In this document: piece after piece, positions 5,427 to 8,546 of the stretch
How the letters are laid out: the number at the start of each line of letters is the position of its first letter
Position numbering within the stretch: position 1 is the stretch's first letter
NCBI GenBank assembly: GCA_026419635.1
Contig: JANZZB010000058.1
Location: forward strand, 1-8,546
Source: Clostridiales bacterium
GTDB taxonomy: Bacteria; Bacillota; Clostridia; Oscillospirales; Butyricicoccaceae
Direction of reading: 5' to 3'
DNA length: 8,546 nucleotides
Translations under genes and position numbers: made by a program
Notes under the pieces: model-generated
Databases searched by the model: none
What the model was told of the DNA's origin: nothing
Seen by the model: the letters and a program-made list of their open reading frames with translations, nothing else

Positions 5427-6422
5427 ATGATAGAACTGAAAAAAGTAATTGTAACCTCTTCACCGCATATAAGAAATGAAAATGACACGCGTTCTATTAT
5501 GATTGACGTAATCATTGCGCTTTTACCGGCACTTGCGCTCGGGACGTTTGTATTTGGACCGAGAGCGCTTACTATTACAACGGTTAGCGTAATTTCAGCG
5601 GTGTTTTTTGAATGGTTTTATCAAAAGTTATTAAAAAAACCTTCAACAATCGGGGACTGTTCCGCAGTCGTAACAGGTATACTGCTTGCTTATAATCTTC
5701 CGGTTACAGCTCCACTTTGGCTGCCGATTATAGGTACAGGATTTGCTGTCATACTGGTGAAACAGCTTTACGGCGGAATCGGGAAAAATTTTATGAATCC
5801 TGCGCTAGCGGCCAGAGCATTTCTTTTTTCCTGGCCGGTTATCATGACGACATGGGTAAAACCGCATACCGCGCTCCCTCTGTTTGTAACACCCGTCGAC
5901 GTAGTTACGGCTGCTACACCACTTGCACAGATGAAATTTAGCCAAACACTTCCGGATGTTACTGTTCTTGAAATGGCACTCGGACAAATTGGAGGCTGTC
6001 TTGGCGAAACATCGGCGCTTGCACTGCTTGCTGGTGGCTTATATCTTTTGTATCGAAGAGTTATCACACCGAGAATCCCTGTCGCATACATAGGAACGGT
6101 TGCTGCGCTTACATACTTTTTCCCGCGCGGAAACGACCCTTTTTTATGGATGTCCTATAGCGTCCTTGGTGGCGGATTGATGCTTGGCGCTATTTTTATG
6201 GCGACAGATTACTCATCTTCACCGGTAACAAAAACAGGGCAATGGATATTCGGTATCGGTTGTGGATTGATTACTGTTTTTATCCGTTATTTTGGATCCT
6301 ATTCAGAAGGGGTTTCGTACTCGATTTTGGTTATGAATGCGACTGTCTGGATTATCGATAAATACTCAAAGCCCTTAAAGTTTGGATACGTACGCAAAAA
6401 AAGGGGGGCTGATTCCAAATGA
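5427..6422 (+). CDS. rnfD: Rnf complex subunit RnfD (membrane, covalent FMN)
   Basis: A 331-residue integral membrane protein with about nine or ten hydrophobic segments. The start has the family motif SSPHIRNENDTRSIM. NPALAARAFLFSWP is followed by DVVTAATPLA, in which Thr164 matches the threonine that carries phosphoester-linked FMN in RnfD and NqrB. With RnfG it forms the electron path through the membrane coupled to Na+ or H+ transport. It lies 13 bases after rnfC, and its TGA overlaps the rnfG ATG by four bases, indicating translational coupling. Attachment of the flavin needs an ApbE-type transferase, which is not encoded in this window. Confidence 0.96.
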   Translation: MIELKKVIVTSSPHIRNENDTRSIMIDVIIALLPALALGTFVFGPRALTITTVSVISAVFFEWFYQKLLKKPSTIGDCSAVVTGILLAYNLPVTAPLWLPIIGTGFAVILVKQLYGGIGKNFMNPALAARAFLFSWPVIMTTWVKPHTALPLFVTPVDVVTAATPLAQMKFSQTLPDVTVLEMALGQIGGCLGETSALALLAGGLYLLYRRVITPRIPVAYIGTVAALTYFFPRGNDPFLWMSYSVLGGGLMLGAIFMATDYSSSPVTKTGQWIFGIGCGLITVFIRYFGSYSEGVSYSILVMNATVWIIDKYSKPLKFGYVRKKRGADSK

Positions 6423-7039
6423 GTCGTAAAAAAGAAAAGTCAAATTTGATTGAAAATAAGAAAAAAACAGCTGATAATGAAATCATCAGACTTGGCGTAA
6501 CCCTTTTTGCCATTACGTTTGTTGTTGCGCTACTGCTTGGTATAACGAACATGTTTACAAAAGACCGGATTGCGGCGGCGAAGGAGCAGTCCGCGATCGA
6601 TGCCATGAAGCTGGTTCAGCCTGAAGCAGACGAATTTAATCCAATTGACGTAAAATTGGATGACGCGGTCGTAAGCTCAGTAAACGAAGCCAAAAAAGGC
6701 GGAGAGGTAGTCGGTTGGTGTGTTAAAGCTTCTCCCAACGGTTACGGTGGAACGATCGAGCTTATGGTTGGAATCAGCAAAGATAAGGCGGTTACCGGTG
6801 TATCTATTATATCCCTTTCTGAAACACCGGGGCTTGGCGCAAAAGCGAGCGAAAAGAGCTTTATAGATCAATATGTATCAAAAACAGGACCGCTTAATGT
6901 TGTAAAAGGTTCAGCAGCAGATCAAAATGATATTCTTGCAATATCTGGCGCTACCATTACGTCTAAAGCGGTCACATCCGGAGTTCAGGCCGCTCTCGAT
7001 TGCATAACAAAGTTGCAGGATGAGGGGGTATTGAAATGA
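6419..7039 (+). CDS. rnfG: Rnf complex subunit RnfG (covalent FMN)
   Basis: A 206-residue protein with a very basic N-terminus (MSRKKEK...), one membrane segment at about 24-44, and an extracytoplasmic FMN-binding domain. The domain shows SETPGLGAKASE and ISGATITSKAVTSGV; Thr179 in SGAT is the expected FMN attachment residue. It passes electrons between the other flavin and iron-sulfur centres on the outer face. The start overlaps the end of rnfD (ATGA), preceded by a run of six G that serves as ribosome binding site. The stop overlaps the rnfE start in the same way. All residues diagnostic of a working subunit are present. Confidence 0.96.
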   Translation: MSRKKEKSNLIENKKKTADNEIIRLGVTLFAITFVVALLLGITNMFTKDRIAAAKEQSAIDAMKLVQPEADEFNPIDVKLDDAVVSSVNEAKKGGEVVGWCVKASPNGYGGTIELMVGISKDKAVTGVSIISLSETPGLGAKASEKSFIDQYVSKTGPLNVVKGSAADQNDILAISGATITSKAVTSGVQAALDCITKLQDEGVLK

Positions 7040-7635
7040 ACAGTTTCATAAAACAGCTCAAAAACGGAATTATTACGGAAAACCCGAATCTGGTGCAGCT
7101 GATCGGTATGTGCCCGACAATGGCGGTATCTACTTCTCTTGTAAATGGAATTGGTATGGGCATCGCAGCAACCGCTGTTTTAATTTGTTCGAACGCCGTT
7201 ATTTCCCTTTTAAGAAGCATTACTCCAAATAAAATCAGAATAGCGGTATATATCGTCGTCATAGCCGGTTTTGTAACAATGGTTGATTTGCTGATGCAGG
7301 CGTATACACCGACGTTGTCGAAATCCCTTGGTTTGTTTATTCCGCTTATCGTTGTCAATTGTATTATATTGGCAAGAGCGGAAGCGTACGCTTCTAAAAA
7401 TGATGTTCTCCATTCTGCGATCGATGGACTGGCAATGGGGCTGGGATTTACATTTACGCTTTGCATTCTTTCCACCGTTCGTGAGATATTAGGAAATGGC
7501 ACGATTCTCGGATTTCACATTTTAGGCAGAGCATACCAGCCGGCCTTAATTATGATTCTTCCAACAGGTGGTTTTTTGACGCTTGGGATTGTCATTGCCG
7601 TTATGCAAAAGCTTACGTCAAAAAAGGGGGCGTAA
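7036..7635 (+). CDS. rnfE: Rnf complex subunit RnfE (membrane)
   Basis: A 199-residue membrane protein of the RnfA/RnfE (NqrD/NqrE) family, with about six hydrophobic segments. It has LIGMCPTMAVSTSL near the N-terminus (Cys26) and PLIVVNCIILARAEA in the middle (Cys109). These two half-membrane cysteines, together with the pair in RnfA, are known to hold an iron-sulfur centre inside the membrane. The NPNLVQLIGMCP sequence and the ARAEAYAS motif separate it from RnfA. It overlaps rnfG by four bases and is followed by rnfA after three bases. Confidence 0.95.
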   Translation: MNSFIKQLKNGIITENPNLVQLIGMCPTMAVSTSLVNGIGMGIAATAVLICSNAVISLLRSITPNKIRIAVYIVVIAGFVTMVDLLMQAYTPTLSKSLGLFIPLIVVNCIILARAEAYASKNDVLHSAIDGLAMGLGFTFTLCILSTVREILGNGTILGFHILGRAYQPALIMILPTGGFLTLGIVIAVMQKLTSKKGA

Positions 7636-7638
7636 AGG

Positions 7639-8226
7639 ATGACAATTACTCAAATCTTTAGTTTAATGATAACAGCGATCTTGATTGAAAACTTTATTTT
7701 TGTCAAGTTTCTGGGATGCTGCCCGTTTTTAGGCGTGTCAAAAAAGATGGATACGGCAATAGGAATGAGTCTTGCCGTTATTTTTGTTATGACACTTGCA
7801 TCCATTGTCACATGGATTATTAATACGTATGTGTTAGTGCCTTTGCAGCTTGAATATATGCAAACCGTAGCTTTCATTCTTGTAATAGCAACTCTTGTTC
7901 AGTTTGTGGAAATGGTATTAATTAAAGTGATGCCGGCGTTATATCAAGCGCTTGGTATCTATTTGCCACTCATCACGACAAACTGCGCTGTGCTTGGCGT
8001 TGCGATATTAAATATTAATAAAGGATTAAATCTATTTGGTTCGGCACTCTACGGTTTTTCCGGCGGCGTCGGGTTTATGCTGGCAATCTTATTATTTGCA
8101 TCCGTAAGGGAAAGAATCGAGTTTTGTGACTATCCCAAATGTTTTGACGGATTTCCGATTGCATTAATTACTGCAGCCTTGCTTTCTCTCGCTTTTATGG
8201 GATTCCAAGGTTTAAAAATATGGTAA
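7639..8226 (+). CDS. rnfA: Rnf complex subunit RnfA (membrane)
   Basis: A 195-residue membrane protein with about six hydrophobic segments, homologous to RnfE but in opposite predicted topology. FVKFLGCCPFLGVSKK (Cys28 at the conserved position, with an additional neighbouring Cys27 where many family members have Ile or another residue) and LITTNCAVLGVA (Cys116) supply the cysteines for the membrane iron-sulfur centre shared with RnfE. The ATG at 7639 follows the rnfE stop by three bases, with a GGGGG-rich site inside the end of rnfE as ribosome binding site. It is normal in length for the family. Confidence 0.95.
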   Translation: MTITQIFSLMITAILIENFIFVKFLGCCPFLGVSKKMDTAIGMSLAVIFVMTLASIVTWIINTYVLVPLQLEYMQTVAFILVIATLVQFVEMVLIKVMPALYQALGIYLPLITTNCAVLGVAILNINKGLNLFGSALYGFSGGVGFMLAILLFASVRERIEFCDYPKCFDGFPIALITAALLSLAFMGFQGLKIW

Positions 8227-8269
8227 ACAACTGCCCGTTTTATGGGTATAATTGGAGTTGAATATAGTT

Positions 8270-8546
8270 ATGGATTTTCGAAGCATACTATATCCGGTAC
8301 TTGCTCTTGGTACAATGGGTCTTCTTTTCGGCGTGCTTTTGGCATGTGCATCAAAAATATTCGCCGTCGATACGGATGAACGTCTACCACTAATCATCGA
8401 AGCTCTGCCCGGTGCAAACTGCGGCGGCTGTGGCTTTGCAGGCTGTTCGAATTACGCTTCCGAAATTGCTACAGGAAGGGTGCCCATTAACAAATGCCCT
8501 GTGGGCGGAACAAAATCTGCGAAAAGAATTGCAGAGATCATGGGAG
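8270..8546 (+). CDS. rnfB: Rnf complex subunit RnfB, 3' partial
   Basis: The frame is open to the right edge after 92 codons. The N-terminus holds one membrane segment (about 6-27). The Fe-S domain then begins: IIEALPGANCGGCGFAGCSNY with Cys51, Cys54, Cys59 and Cys76, the 4Fe-4S pattern of RnfB. The ferredoxin-type clusters that should follow are outside the window. RnfB is the entry point for electrons from reduced ferredoxin. The ATG at 8270 lies 12 bases after GGAG (8254-8257), a rather long gap. An in-frame TTG at 8258 is too close to that site to use it. The 43-base gap after rnfA is the second longest within the operon region after the leader, but no promoter or terminator is obvious in it. 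Confidence 0.95.
   Translation, partial: MDFRSILYPVLALGTMGLLFGVLLACASKIFAVDTDERLPLIIEALPGANCGGCGFAGCSNYASEIATGRVPINKCPVGGTKSAKRIAEIMG

Noticed and set aside
8227..8269. Possible internal promoter or terminator between rnfA and rnfB
   Set aside because: Neither a -35/-10 pair nor a hairpin with a T run is visible in the 43 bases; treated as an ordinary operon gap.

Overview
The window looks like a chromosomal segment of an anaerobic, probably spore-forming Bacillota, most likely class Clostridia. The evidence is an rpsF-ssb-rpsR operon with strong AGGAGG ribosome binding sites, an Rnf cluster in the rnfC-D-G-E-A-B order known from acetogens and other clostridia, a MecA-type adaptor gene, and a LysM/GH18 spore-type peptidoglycan hydrolase. 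Intergenic DNA is very AT-rich and its promoters are close to the vegetative sigma-A consensus.

Layout. Bases 2-1192 hold the 3' part of a LysM plus glycoside hydrolase 18 gene whose start lies outside the window. It converges on a tRNA-Thr(CGU) gene on the minus strand (1254-1329), and one long perfect hairpin between them can terminate both. The tRNA has a good minus-strand promoter about 110 bases upstream. A 52-codon orphan gene (1681-1839) with its own ribosome binding site and terminator follows, then a gene-free AT-rich stretch with one unexplained hairpin. Bases 2146-3339 form a complete ribosomal/ssb operon: consensus promoter, structured leader, rpsF, ssb, rpsR and a bidirectional terminator. 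A MecA-like adaptor gene (3339-3836, minus) converges on that terminator. It is divergent from the rnf operon (4103 to the window end), which has rnfC, D, G, E and A complete and rnfB cut off after 92 codons.

How the genes work together. RnfC, D, G, E, A and B form a membrane complex that passes electrons from reduced ferredoxin to NAD+ and pumps Na+ or H+. All cofactor-binding motifs expected in the visible part are present: two 4Fe-4S motifs in RnfC, flavin-attachment threonines in RnfD and RnfG, membrane cysteines in RnfA and RnfE, and the first four-cysteine cluster in RnfB. The strongest regulatory observation is an 18-base sequence over the rnf promoter that matches 12 of 14 defined positions of the clostridial Rex operator. 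Rex senses NADH/NAD+, which fits an NADH-producing complex. The mecA-like and rnf promoters also share an identical 11-base extended -10 sequence in inverted orientation.

I see no phage, insertion sequence, CRISPR array, defence system or clearly new multi-gene system. The points worth following up are regulatory (the Rex-like site, a 12-base palindrome, the rpsF leader), the orphan small gene, and the compact MecA-like protein.
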